A DNA stretch of 14,080 nucleotides from positions 1 to 14,080 of the forward strand of contig CAMYLL010000031.1 of the NCBI GenBank assembly GCA_947259235.1, given 5' to 3'. The DNA comes from an uncultured Pseudodesulfovibrio sp. GTDB taxonomy: Bacteria; Desulfobacterota; Desulfovibrionia; Desulfovibrionales; Desulfovibrionaceae. Positions 6,966 to 14,080 of this stretch are shown in pieces. A program made the translations under genes and the position numbers. Each line of letters begins with the position of its first letter. Position 1 is the stretch's first letter. Under the pieces are notes generated by a model. The model made no database searches. It had not been told where the DNA came from and saw only the letters and a list, made by a program, of their open reading frames with translations.

Positions 6966-9098
6966 ATGAGCAGATTCAAAAATTCCAGGCTGATCATCGC
7001 CATCGCCGTGGTCAGCCTCGCCGCCTTCACGGCAGGATACCTGGTCAAGAGCACCGGCAATCCGGCCGCGACCGCGATTTCACCGGCGGAGACAACGGAA
7101 GAGCACGACCTCGAAGCCCATCTCGACGAAAAGGGCTCCGTCACCTGGACCTGTTCCATGCATCCCCAGATTCAGCTGCCGGAGCCGGGCAACTGCCCCA
7201 TCTGCTTCATGGAGCTGATCCCGCTGCAGCGCAAGGACGAGGGCGAGCGGACCAGCATCCGGGAGATCACCCTGACCGAGGGAGCCCGCAAGCTCGCAGG
7301 CATCAACGTGGAGAAGGTCAAGCGCCTCGACGTCGCGGTCGAGACGCGCATGGCGGGCAAGGTCGATTACGACGAAACCCGGGTCAGGACCATCACGGCC
7401 TGGGCGGGCGGGCGCGTCGACACGATGTACGTGGACTACACGGGCAGCCTGGTCAGGAAGGGCCAGGCCATGGTTTCCATATACAGCCCGGAACTGCTGA
7501 CGGCCCAGGCCGAGCTGATCCAGGCCATCAAGGCCGTGGGCGACCTCAAGAACAGCAACCTCGACCTGGTCAGGAACAGCGCGGTCCGCACCGAAGAGGC
7601 GGCGCGCGAGAAACTGCGCCTCCTGGGCCTGACCAGGGCGCAGATAGACCGAGTGGCCCGGGAAGGCAAAGCCGCGGAGCACATCACCCTGTACGCCCCC
7701 CAGGGCGGCGTTGTCACGAGCAAGGACGTCAACGAAGGCCAATACGTCAAGACGGGCAGCAGCATCTACTCCATCGCCGACCTGACGACACTGTGGGTCA
7801 TCCTCGAGGCCTATGAATCCGACCTCCCCTGGGTGGACCTCGGCCAGCAGGTGGAGTTCCAGACCGAGGCGTATCCCGGCAAGACGTTCACGGGCACGGT
7901 CGTCTACATCGATCCCATCGTGAACGAGAAAACCAGGACGGTGCGGGTTCGACTGTCCGTTCCCAACAAGGACGGCAGCCTCAAGCCCGGCATGCTCGTG
8001 CGCTCGACCCAGCGGCACGGCGGAAAGGACCGGGCCGCCGCCGACTCACCGCTTGTCATCCCGGCGTCCGCCCCGCTGATCACCGGCAAACGGGCCGTGG
8101 TCTACGTGGCGAACCCGGACAAAGAGGGAACCTACGAGGGACGTGAAGTCGTACTCGGCGCCAAGGCAGGCAATTACTACATCGTCAGGAACGGTCTCAA
8201 GGAAGGCGAGATGGTTGTCACCAAAGGCAACTTCAAGATCGACAGCGCCCTCCAGATCGTGGCCAGGCCGAGCATGATGAACCCCAGCGCCGCACCGGCT
8301 CCGACAACCGGGGAACTGCCCCGGCTCTTCGCGTCCAAGCTCCGCCTCCTTGGCGACTTGTTTGAAAAACTTGCGGACGACGTGCAGACGCAGGACCTCA
8401 AGCGCACCCACCTCGCCTTCGGGGAATTCAACAAGGAGCTTCGCCTCATCGACGGCTCGGAGCTGGACAGCGCGGCGTTCCTGAAGTGGAAGGAATACTC
8501 CATGCTCCTGAGCAACGACGCCATTCTCGGGGCAGAGGCCCGGGATGCCGGGCGGCTCGGAGAGATTTTCACGGAGATGAAGGCCCACTACGCGGGGCTG
8601 AGGGCGGCCTTCCCCCTTGAGGAGGCCGGAGCGCGACACGACGCGCCTGAAATCTTCCAGCGGCAGCTCGCCGTGGCCTTTGCCAGCTATGAATCCCTGG
8701 GCGACGCGCTGGCGGTGGACGATGCCGACGCGGCGACCAAGGCGGCGGCCAACCTGGCGGGCGCGCTCCAGCTGGTGAACGCGGCCTCCCTCGACGGGCC
8801 GTCGCACAACGTCTGGACCTCGGCGCTGGCCGCGATGACGGACGGCCTGACCGCCATCCGCGAGGCCGGGGACATCGTCGGCATCCGCACCGGATTCTAC
8901 CCGGTCTCCACCGGCATGGCCGAGGCTGTTCTCAAGCTCGGCATCACGACCGACGGACCGCTTTTCGAGATATTCTGCCCCATGGCCTTTGATTACGAGG
9001 GGGCCGTGTGGCTCCAGCGGGACGAGGACGTGCGCAACCCCTACTTCGGCGCGGCCATGTCGACCTGCGGCGAAACCAACCGGCAGCTCAAGCGATAG
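6966..9098 (+). CDS. cusB: CusB-type RND adaptor with heavy-metal-binding and DUF3347-like domains
   Basis: This 710-residue protein is the periplasmic membrane-fusion subunit of a metal efflux pump. It has an N-terminal membrane anchor or signal (about 8-26). A short heavy-metal-binding domain follows, with C63-S-M65-H66-P and C77-P-I-C80-F-M82. The adaptor core (about 95-440) contains lipoyl-like GGRVDTMYVDYTGSLVRKG, an alpha-hairpin, and beta-barrel segments such as LWVILEAYESDLPWVDLG. After a Pro/Ala-rich linker (about 439-452) there is a C-terminal extension of about 250 residues. Its end (CPMAFDYEGAVW, NPYFGAAMSTCGE; C671, M673, C701) matches DUF3347 as I know it. ATG at 6966 is preferred over 6918 because AAGGGA lies just upstream and the anchor then starts normally. 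It is 13 nt from cusA. The metal is probably Cu(I)/Ag(I), argued mainly from CusA. E. coli CusB (about 400 residues) lacks both extra domains. Confidence 0.9.
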   Translation: MSRFKNSRLIIAIAVVSLAAFTAGYLVKSTGNPAATAISPAETTEEHDLEAHLDEKGSVTWTCSMHPQIQLPEPGNCPICFMELIPLQRKDEGERTSIREITLTEGARKLAGINVEKVKRLDVAVETRMAGKVDYDETRVRTITAWAGGRVDTMYVDYTGSLVRKGQAMVSIYSPELLTAQAELIQAIKAVGDLKNSNLDLVRNSAVRTEEAAREKLRLLGLTRAQIDRVAREGKAAEHITLYAPQGGVVTSKDVNEGQYVKTGSSIYSIADLTTLWVILEAYESDLPWVDLGQQVEFQTEAYPGKTFTGTVVYIDPIVNEKTRTVRVRLSVPNKDGSLKPGMLVRSTQRHGGKDRAAADSPLVIPASAPLITGKRAVVYVANPDKEGTYEGREVVLGAKAGNYYIVRNGLKEGEMVVTKGNFKIDSALQIVARPSMMNPSAAPAPTTGELPRLFASKLRLLGDLFEKLADDVQTQDLKRTHLAFGEFNKELRLIDGSELDSAAFLKWKEYSMLLSNDAILGAEARDAGRLGEIFTEMKAHYAGLRAAFPLEEAGARHDAPEIFQRQLAVAFASYESLGDALAVDDADAATKAAANLAGALQLVNAASLDGPSHNVWTSALAAMTDGLTAIREAGDIVGIRTGFYPVSTGMAEAVLKLGITTDGPLFEIFCPMAFDYEGAVWLQRDEDVRNPYFGAAMSTCGETNRQLKR

Positions 9099-9111
9099 CG
9101 TGGAAGGGAAC

Positions 9112-12100
9112 ATGGGAAACGAACCCGAAACACGCATGGAAGCCAGGAGCCTCACCGACAAGGTCATCCGCTTCTGCCTTGAGCAGAAACTGATCGTCTT
9201 CCTCTTCGTGGCCGTGGTCATGGGCTGGGGCATGGTTGTCGCGCCCTTTGACTGGAAGATCGACGGGCTGCCCCGCGACCCCGTGCCCGTGGACGCCATC
9301 CCGGACATCGGCGAGAACCAGCAGATCGTCTTCACCCAGTGGATGGGCCGCTCGCCCCAGGACATCGAGGACCAGGTCACCTACCCGCTCACCGTCTCCC
9401 TGCTCGGCATTCCCGGCGTCAAGACGGTTCGCAGCTACTCCATGTTCGGCTTCTCGACCATCTACGTCATTTTCAACGAGGACATCGAGTTCTACTGGTC
9501 GCGCTCGCGCCTGCTGGAGAAGCTCAACAGCCTCCCGCCCGGCACACTGCCGCAGGATGTCAAGCCCACCCTCGGCCCCGACGCCACGGCGCTGGGGCAG
9601 GTCTTCTGGTACACGCTGGAGGGCAGGGACGAACACGGCAATCCCACGGGGGGCTGGGACCTCGACGAGCTGCGCAGCGTTCAGGACTGGTACGTCCGCT
9701 ACGCCCTGCTCGGGGCGGAGGGCGTCAGCGAAACAGCATCCGTCGGCGGATTCGTCAAGGAATACCAGATCGACGTGGACCCGGACGCCCTGCGCGCGGC
9801 AGGTGTCACCCTGGAGGACGTCTTCTCGGCGGTGAGGATGTCCAACCTCGACGTGGGCGCCCGGACCATCGAGATCAATAGCGTCGAGTACCTGATCCGT
9901 GGCATCGGCTTCGTCAAGGAGCTTGGGGACATAGAGAAATCCGTCATCAAGGTGGCCAACAACGTCCCCATCCGCGTTCAGGATGTGGCCACGGTCACCC
10001 TTGGTCCCGCGCTGCGGCGAGGCGTGCTGGACAAGGGGGGGGCCGAGGCCGTGGGAGGCGTCGTCGTCGTGCGTTACGGCGAAAACCCGCTCCAGGTCAT
10101 CAAGAACGTCAAGGCCAAGATTGCCGAGATCTCTCCGGGGCTGCCGTCCAAGACCCTGCCCGACGGAACGGTCAGCAAGGTGACCGTGGTCCCCTTCTAC
10201 GACCGCTCCGGCCTGATCAACGAGACGCTGGGCACGCTGAACACGGCCCTGACCGAGGAAGTCCTGATCACCATCATCGTGGTGCTCATTGCCGTCATGC
10301 ACCTGCCCAGCTCGCTGCTCATCTCATCCCTGCTGCCCATCGCCGTCATGATGGTCTTCATCGGCATGCGCCTGTTTAATGTCGACGCAAACATCGTGGC
10401 CCTGTCAGGCATCGCCATCGCCATCGGAACCATGGTCGACATGGGCATCATCATCTGCGAGAACATCCTCAAGAAATTCGAGCACGCCGCCCTTGACGAG
10501 AGCCGGATGAAGGTCATCTTCGACGGCGCGTCGGAGGTCGGCAGCGCGATCATGACGGCGGTGGCCACGACCATCGTCAGCTTCCTGCCGGTCTTTGCCA
10601 TGGTCGGCCCGGAGGGCAAGCTCTTCAAGCCGCTGGCCTACACCAAGAGCTTTGCGCTCATCGCCTCGATTATCGTGGCCCTGACAGTGCTCCCGGCCAT
10701 CGCCCATCTCATATATAGACGCAAAGAGTCCACCGCCCGGAAACGGCTGCCCAGTCATCTGGTGGACATGCTGTACATCGCGGCGGGCGTGGTCGTGATC
10801 CTCTTCGTGAAGTGGTGGGTCGGCCTGTTCCTCGTCGGCCTCGGCCTGCACCGCATCTTCGGCCATCTGCTCCCGCCGCGCATCGAAGGCCTGTTCAGCG
10901 GGGCCGAGAACTTCGGCGTCATCCTGCTTGTTGTCATATTCCTCTCCACCCACTGGCTGCCCCTGGGGCCGGAAAAGGGCGACCTGAGAAACGTCGTCTT
11001 CGTCTCGACGCTGATCGGCGGCCTGATGCTCTTCTTCCATCTGTTCCGGCGCGGCTATGCCACGATGCTGCGCTGGGTGCTTGATCACAAGGCCGCCTTC
11101 CTCTGCCTGCCCGCAGCCGTCATCCTTTGCGGCGCCCTGGTCTGGCTCGGCGGCGGCGCGCTGACTTCATGGCTGCCCGACGCGGCTCGCGCGTCCCGTC
11201 CCGTGGCCGGGCTGGTCCACCTGTTCCCCGGCCTGGGCAAGGAATTCATGCCGCCGCTTGATGAAGGCTCGTTCCTCTACATGCCCACCACCATGCCGCA
11301 CGCCTCCATCGGAGAAGTGCATGATGTCCTCTCCAAACAGGACATGGCCATCCTGAACATCCCGGAAGTGGACGACGCGGTGGGCAAGCTCGGCCGTGCG
11401 GAGACCCCGCTCGACCCCGCGCCCGTGTCCATGATCGAGACCGTGATCAACTACAAGCCCGAGTACCTCGTCGATGAAAACGGCACGCGCCTGCGCTATC
11501 TGTACGACGAGGACCAGAAGGACTACTTCCGCTCGGCGGATGGCAAGCCGCTGCCCGCCGAAGACGGATTCCCCTACCTCGTACAGGGGTTCTACCCCCG
11601 CGACGAAAAAGGGGCGCTTATCCCCGATCCCGATGGCAAGCCATTCAGGCAATGGCGTCCCCGCCTCGACCCGGACCTGAACCCCGGACGGACGGCGTGG
11701 CAGGGGATTCGGAGCCCGGACGACATATGGGACGAGATCGCCAGGGCCGCGGAGATGCCGGGCACAACATCGGCCCCCAAGCTCCAACCCATTGCCGCGC
11801 GCATCGTCATGCTCCAATCCGGCATGCGCGCTCCCATGGGCATCAAGGTCAAGGGACCGGACCTTCCGACCATCGAGGAGTTCGGCCTGCGGCTGGAGCA
11901 ACTGCTCAAGGAAGTCCCGTCCATCCAGCCCGCCGCCGTCATCGCCGACCGCATCGTGGGCAAGCCCTATCTCGAAATCGTCATCAACCGCGACGCCATC
12001 GCCCGGTACGGCATCACGCTCAGGAAGGTACAGGACGTCATCGAGGTGGCCGTGGGCGGCAAGGTCGTGTCCTCCACGGTCGAGGGGCGCGAACGCTACC

Positions 12101-13047
12101 CCATGCGGGTGCGCTACATGCGCGAGCTGCGGGACAGCATCGAGGAACTGGGCAACATCCTCGTGGCCGCACCGTCGGGCGAGCAGATTCCCCTGCAACA
12201 ACTCGCCGACATGCGCTATGTCAGGGGGCCGCAGGTCATCAAAAGCGAGGACACGTTCCTGGTCGGCTACGTGCTGTTTGACAAGAAACCCGGCCACGCC
12301 GAGGTCGACGTGGTCGAGAGCACCCGCGAGTATATCGACAGCAAGATCGCCTCCGGCGAACTGACCGTGCCCAACGGCGTGTCATACGAATTTGCGGGCA
12401 ACTATGAAAACCAGATCAGGGCGCAGAAGAAGCTGGCTGTCATCCTGCCGCTCGCGCTCATGGTCATCGTGGTCATCCTGTACCTGCAGTTCAAGTCCAT
12501 GGCCACGACGCTCATGGTCTTTTCCGGCATCATCGTGGCCTGGTCCGGCGGCTTCATGATGATCTGGCTCTACGGGCAGGACTGGTTTCTCAACTTCAGC
12601 GTCTTTGGCACGCACATGCGCGACCTCTTCCAGGTTCATCCCATCAACCTGAGCGTCGCCATCTGGGTCGGCTTCCTCGCCCTGTTCGGCATCGCCTCGG
12701 ACGACGGCGTGATCATGGCGACCTATCTGGACGAAAGCAGGGACAGCCGCGACACGAACAGCATCCGATCCATCCGCGAAGCCATCCTCACGGGGGCCCA
12801 GCGCAGGATACGGCCAGCCCTCATGACCTCGGCAACCACGATCCTGGCCCTGATTCCGATCCTGACCTCCACAGGACGCGGGGCCGACATCATGGTCCCC
12901 ATGGCCATCCCCTCGTTCGGCGGCATGACCATCGCCATCCTGACGGTCTTCGTGGTCCCGACGCTGTATTGCCTGGCAGAAGAAACAAAATTCAAAGTGA
13001 ACGAAAAACGCCGACAGCCGACCGACACCGAGTCGGAGCCGTCATAA
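9112..13047 (+). CDS. cusA: CusA-type Cu(I)/Ag(I) RND efflux pump, enlarged
   Basis: This inner-membrane proton/metal antiporter has 1311 residues, against about 1045 for E. coli CusA. The ATG at 9112 has AAGGGA 3-8 nt ahead. TM1 is at about 27-44. The TM4 motif GIAIAIGTMVDMGII carries D443, matching the proton-relay Asp (D405) of E. coli CusA. Three methionines sit where I recall the E. coli copper ligands M573, M623 and M672: M724 (FLYMPTT), M774 (PVSMIETVI) and M900 (VMLQSGMR). The first two are 50 residues apart in both proteins. This argues for copper or silver rather than zinc or cobalt. Two insertions explain the size: hydrophobic segments at about 554-645, after TM6, and a charged periplasmic stretch of about 77 residues between M774 and M900. 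The TM10 region reads GIASDDGVIMATYL, with D1197 where E. coli has E939. Co-transcribed with cusB. Confidence 0.93.
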   Translation: MGNEPETRMEARSLTDKVIRFCLEQKLIVFLFVAVVMGWGMVVAPFDWKIDGLPRDPVPVDAIPDIGENQQIVFTQWMGRSPQDIEDQVTYPLTVSLLGIPGVKTVRSYSMFGFSTIYVIFNEDIEFYWSRSRLLEKLNSLPPGTLPQDVKPTLGPDATALGQVFWYTLEGRDEHGNPTGGWDLDELRSVQDWYVRYALLGAEGVSETASVGGFVKEYQIDVDPDALRAAGVTLEDVFSAVRMSNLDVGARTIEINSVEYLIRGIGFVKELGDIEKSVIKVANNVPIRVQDVATVTLGPALRRGVLDKGGAEAVGGVVVVRYGENPLQVIKNVKAKIAEISPGLPSKTLPDGTVSKVTVVPFYDRSGLINETLGTLNTALTEEVLITIIVVLIAVMHLPSSLLISSLLPIAVMMVFIGMRLFNVDANIVALSGIAIAIGTMVDMGIIICENILKKFEHAALDESRMKVIFDGASEVGSAIMTAVATTIVSFLPVFAMVGPEGKLFKPLAYTKSFALIASIIVALTVLPAIAHLIYRRKESTARKRLPSHLVDMLYIAAGVVVILFVKWWVGLFLVGLGLHRIFGHLLPPRIEGLFSGAENFGVILLVVIFLSTHWLPLGPEKGDLRNVVFVSTLIGGLMLFFHLFRRGYATMLRWVLDHKAAFLCLPAAVILCGALVWLGGGALTSWLPDAARASRPVAGLVHLFPGLGKEFMPPLDEGSFLYMPTTMPHASIGEVHDVLSKQDMAILNIPEVDDAVGKLGRAETPLDPAPVSMIETVINYKPEYLVDENGTRLRYLYDEDQKDYFRSADGKPLPAEDGFPYLVQGFYPRDEKGALIPDPDGKPFRQWRPRLDPDLNPGRTAWQGIRSPDDIWDEIARAAEMPGTTSAPKLQPIAARIVMLQSGMRAPMGIKVKGPDLPTIEEFGLRLEQLLKEVPSIQPAAVIADRIVGKPYLEIVINRDAIARYGITLRKVQDVIEVAVGGKVVSSTVEGRERYPMRVRYMRELRDSIEELGNILVAAPSGEQIPLQQLADMRYVRGPQVIKSEDTFLVGYVLFDKKPGHAEVDVVESTREYIDSKIASGELTVPNGVSYEFAGNYENQIRAQKKLAVILPLALMVIVVILYLQFKSMATTLMVFSGIIVAWSGGFMMIWLYGQDWFLNFSVFGTHMRDLFQVHPINLSVAIWVGFLALFGIASDDGVIMATYLDESRDSRDTNSIRSIREAILTGAQRRIRPALMTSATTILALIPILTSTGRGADIMVPMAIPSFGGMTIAILTVFVVPTLYCLAEETKFKVNEKRRQPTDTESEPS

Positions 13048-13081
13048 CCGCAACCCGCAACCAACCGTAAGGAGACATACA

Positions 13082-13531
13082 ATGAAAAAACTGACCGCCA
13101 TCACCACGGCCCTCGCCCTGACCCTGCTCGTGTCCGGCTTTGCCTTTGCAATGCAGGGCATGGACCATGGCAACATGAAGGCCGGAGACATGTCCGTGCA
13201 TGACGGCATGCAGGTTGTCGAGACCAACCTGAACATGATGAAGACGGATGTCGAGACCATGAAGGACCCGGCCCAGCGCCAGGCCGCCATGAGCGCCATG
13301 AACAAGCACATGACCGACATGCACCACGGCATGGCGGCCATGGAAGGTCACGCCAAGAAGAACCACGACACAGGCATGGAAGCTTCCATGAAGCAGCTGA
13401 ACAAGGAAATGATGATCACCATGAAGGGTATGGGCATGATGAAAAAAGACCCCGATGCCGCCATACGGATGATGGAGGAAGGCAACATGAAGATGGAGAA
13501 AACCCTGATGCAAATGAAAGGCAAGATGTAA
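13082..13531 (+). CDS. secreted Met/His-rich protein, probable copper-binding
   Basis: This is a 149-residue protein with a clear signal peptide (MKKLTAITTALALTLLVSG, cleavage likely after AFA-23). The mature part of about 126 residues has 29 Met and 7 His and no Cys. Motifs include MQGMDHGNM, MHHGMAAMEGH and MKGMGMMKK; the rest is charged and helix-prone. Met clusters of this kind bind Cu(I)/Ag(I) with thioethers in periplasmic carriers such as CusF, CopM or PcoE, but I do not recognise it as a member of any of these. Its place as last gene of the efflux operon, 34 nt after cusA with a strong TAAGGAG, suggests it carries or buffers periplasmic copper for the pump (inference). The two halves both have a (K)DP turn followed by Met every 3-4 residues, which may reflect an internal duplication. 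Confidence 0.85.
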   Translation: MKKLTAITTALALTLLVSGFAFAMQGMDHGNMKAGDMSVHDGMQVVETNLNMMKTDVETMKDPAQRQAAMSAMNKHMTDMHHGMAAMEGHAKKNHDTGMEASMKQLNKEMMITMKGMGMMKKDPDAAIRMMEEGNMKMEKTLMQMKGKM

Positions 13532-13682
13532 AAAACATCATCAATTTGATTGCAAAGGTCATGGCTGGAGAAGATACTGTAAAGTGGCCTTACAATAGGT
13601 CCATCGCATAGTAGAGAATTCTGGCCCAGACAGATTCTTGAGACACCCCAATATCCACCCGATATCATTTGTATCTCCCACG

Positions 13683-13714
13683 AAAAAGGCTTAGAAGGTT
13701 TTCCTTCTAAGCCT
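13683..13714 (-). terminator. rho-independent terminator downstream of the tRNA-Ala fragment
   Basis: A perfect stem pairs 13687-13698 with 13703-13714 (12 bp, core GGCTTAGAAGG) with a 4-nt loop. On the minus strand it is followed by TTTTT (13683-13687 complement). It lies 13 nt downstream of the tRNA fragment's 3' end in the same orientation, as expected for a tRNA gene's own terminator. Read on the plus strand it lacks a good T tract, though the hairpin might still slow transcripts leaving the efflux operon. Confidence 0.88.
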
Positions 13715-13727
13715 CTATAATCATTGT

Positions 13728-13771
13728 TGGAGCTGGAGGGAATCGAACCCACTACCTCTTGAATGCCATGC
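13728..13771 (-). other. 3' fragment of tRNA-Ala(GGC): probable att site
   Basis: Read on the minus strand, this starts with the anticodon loop ATGGCAT (anticodon GGC, with T before and A after), continues with the 3' anticodon stem TCAAG, variable loop AGGT, T loop GGGTTCGATTCCC and 3' acceptor strand ending CTCCA. The 5' half of the tRNA (acceptor, D arm, 5' anticodon stem) is absent; what precedes the loop (CGTGC) does not pair with TCAAG. The encoded end is ACA, not CCA. The T stem GTGGG/CCCTC has one T-T mismatch. It is therefore not a working tRNA. Homology running from the anticodon loop to the 3' end is the classic footprint of a tyrosine-integrase element inserted in a tRNA gene. An intact tRNA-Ala would be expected at the element's other end. 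Confidence 0.78.
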
Positions 13772-13863
13772 ACGAGGACGGGCGTGTAAGGATAGAAATG
13801 CTTTGATTTTTTATTTTGAAGTCAACAAGAAATCAGTGATGTTGGAGGCGTGTTGAATGCGTT

Positions 13864-13887
13864 TGGTTGACCGAATGGTTGACCGAA
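13864..13887. repeat. tandem 12-bp direct repeat
   Basis: TGGTTGACCGAA occurs twice in a row with no spacer (13864-13875 and 13876-13887). It lies between the tRNA-Ala fragment and the toxin stop codon, outside any gene. Short direct repeats near an att site can be integrase arm-binding sites; this is a guess from position only. Confidence 0.8.
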
Positions 13888-13894
13888 ATCTAAG

Positions 13895-14080
13895 TTACAA
13901 CTGGCGTTCCACATCCATGCTCTGATGCAGGATTCTGACGATAGTCACTGTCTCGTCTTCAACACGATAGAAGACCAGATGCTTGCCCACAGGGTGGCTG
14001 AAATACCCTTCTCTGATATGGTCACAATTTCTGCCGATACCGACATTCTCTGAGATCAAATAAAAAGACTGATCAAGACG
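13895..14080 (-). CDS. RelE/ParE-family toxin, C-terminal part (runs off right edge)
   Basis: The last 61 codons and the stop (TAA, complement of 13895-13897) are visible; the start lies beyond the window. The sequence contains GIGRNCDHIREGYFSHPVG, then KHLVFYRVEDETVTIVRIL and ends HQSMDVERQL, which is the characteristic C-terminal half of ParE-type toxins (about 95-100 residues when complete). ParE toxins poison DNA gyrase and RelE relatives cleave mRNA; which applies here cannot be told. The antitoxin normally lies just upstream, so it should be outside the window to the right. GC content is lower than in the efflux and signalling genes, and the gene sits beside a tRNA-Ala scar, in keeping with a mobile element carrying a stability module. 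Confidence 0.82.
   Translation of the reverse strand, partial: RLDQSFYLISENVGIGRNCDHIREGYFSHPVGKHLVFYRVEDETVTIVRILHQSMDVERQL

Larger units (their letters stand above)
13532..13894. other. AT-richer intergenic region at the edge of a likely integrated element
   Basis: Base composition falls sharply right after the Met-rich gene stops. No credible reading frame is seen in these 363 nt. The stretch 13532-13682 shows only short imperfect palindromes (for example around 13540-13552 and 13583-13602) with no T tract, so no convincing plus-strand terminator for the efflux operon was found. The rest holds the minus-strand terminator, the tRNA-Ala fragment and the tandem repeat listed separately. Confidence 0.6.

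Noticed and set aside
11167-12297. Long minus-strand frame opposite cusA
   Set aside because: Antisense to the conserved pump sequence, rich in His, Asp and Val from reverse codons, with no family features.
13800-13840. Possible minus-strand promoter (TTGACT near 13,820)
   Set aside because: No acceptable -10 box lies 16-18 nt away, and there is no complete gene downstream for it to serve.

Overview
The window looks like chromosomal DNA of a GC-rich, sensory-gene-rich, Gram-negative anaerobe, most likely of the Desulfovibrio/Pseudodesulfovibrio group. This is inferred from gene style: a large multi-PAS hybrid kinase, a Cys-rich PAS kinase, an MCP next to cheW, and a CBS protein of a type I associate with that group. 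No marker gene proves it. GC content is high up to about 13,530 and clearly lower from there to the right edge.

Layout, left to right. (1) 1-5260, minus strand, is a signalling block. A very large soluble hybrid histidine kinase (six PAS domains, HisKA, HATPase, receiver) is followed after 7 nt by a second soluble PAS histidine kinase with a Cys cluster, and then by the start of a CBS-domain protein that runs off the left edge. (2) 5278-6601, minus strand, holds cheW and the C-terminal signalling half of a methyl-accepting chemotaxis protein, ending in a clear rho-independent terminator. (3) At about 6591-6605 the MCP stops abruptly and the sequence becomes, on the plus strand, the last ~95 codons of a TolC/CusC-type outer-membrane efflux channel. 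Both genes lack their 5' ends at the same point. This looks like a deletion (or assembly join) between two divergent genes. (4) 6591-13531, plus strand, is the rest of a Cu(I)/Ag(I) efflux operon: the CusC fragment, a CusB adaptor with an N-terminal heavy-metal-binding domain and a C-terminal DUF3347-like domain, an enlarged CusA pump of 1311 residues that keeps the three copper-binding methionine contexts of E. coli CusA, and a small secreted Met/His-rich protein. (5) 13532-14080 is AT-richer. It has a minus-strand terminator, a 3' fragment of a tRNA-Ala(GGC) gene that looks like an integration scar (att site), a tandem 12-bp repeat, and the 3' end of a RelE/ParE-family toxin gene running off the right edge.

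How it fits together. CusB, CusA and the Met-rich protein would capture periplasmic copper or silver and expel it through an outer-membrane channel, but the channel gene and the operon's upstream control region are missing here. The MCP fragment and CheW would have coupled a chemosensory input to CheA, but the MCP sensor half and promoter are also missing. The tRNA-Ala fragment followed by a terminator suggests that the chromosome flank lies to the left of ~13,771 and that an integrated element, carrying the toxin gene, begins to the right. The points most worth following are the MCP/CusC junction, the tRNA-Ala scar, the Met-rich protein and the enlarged CusA with its CusB-DUF3347 partner.
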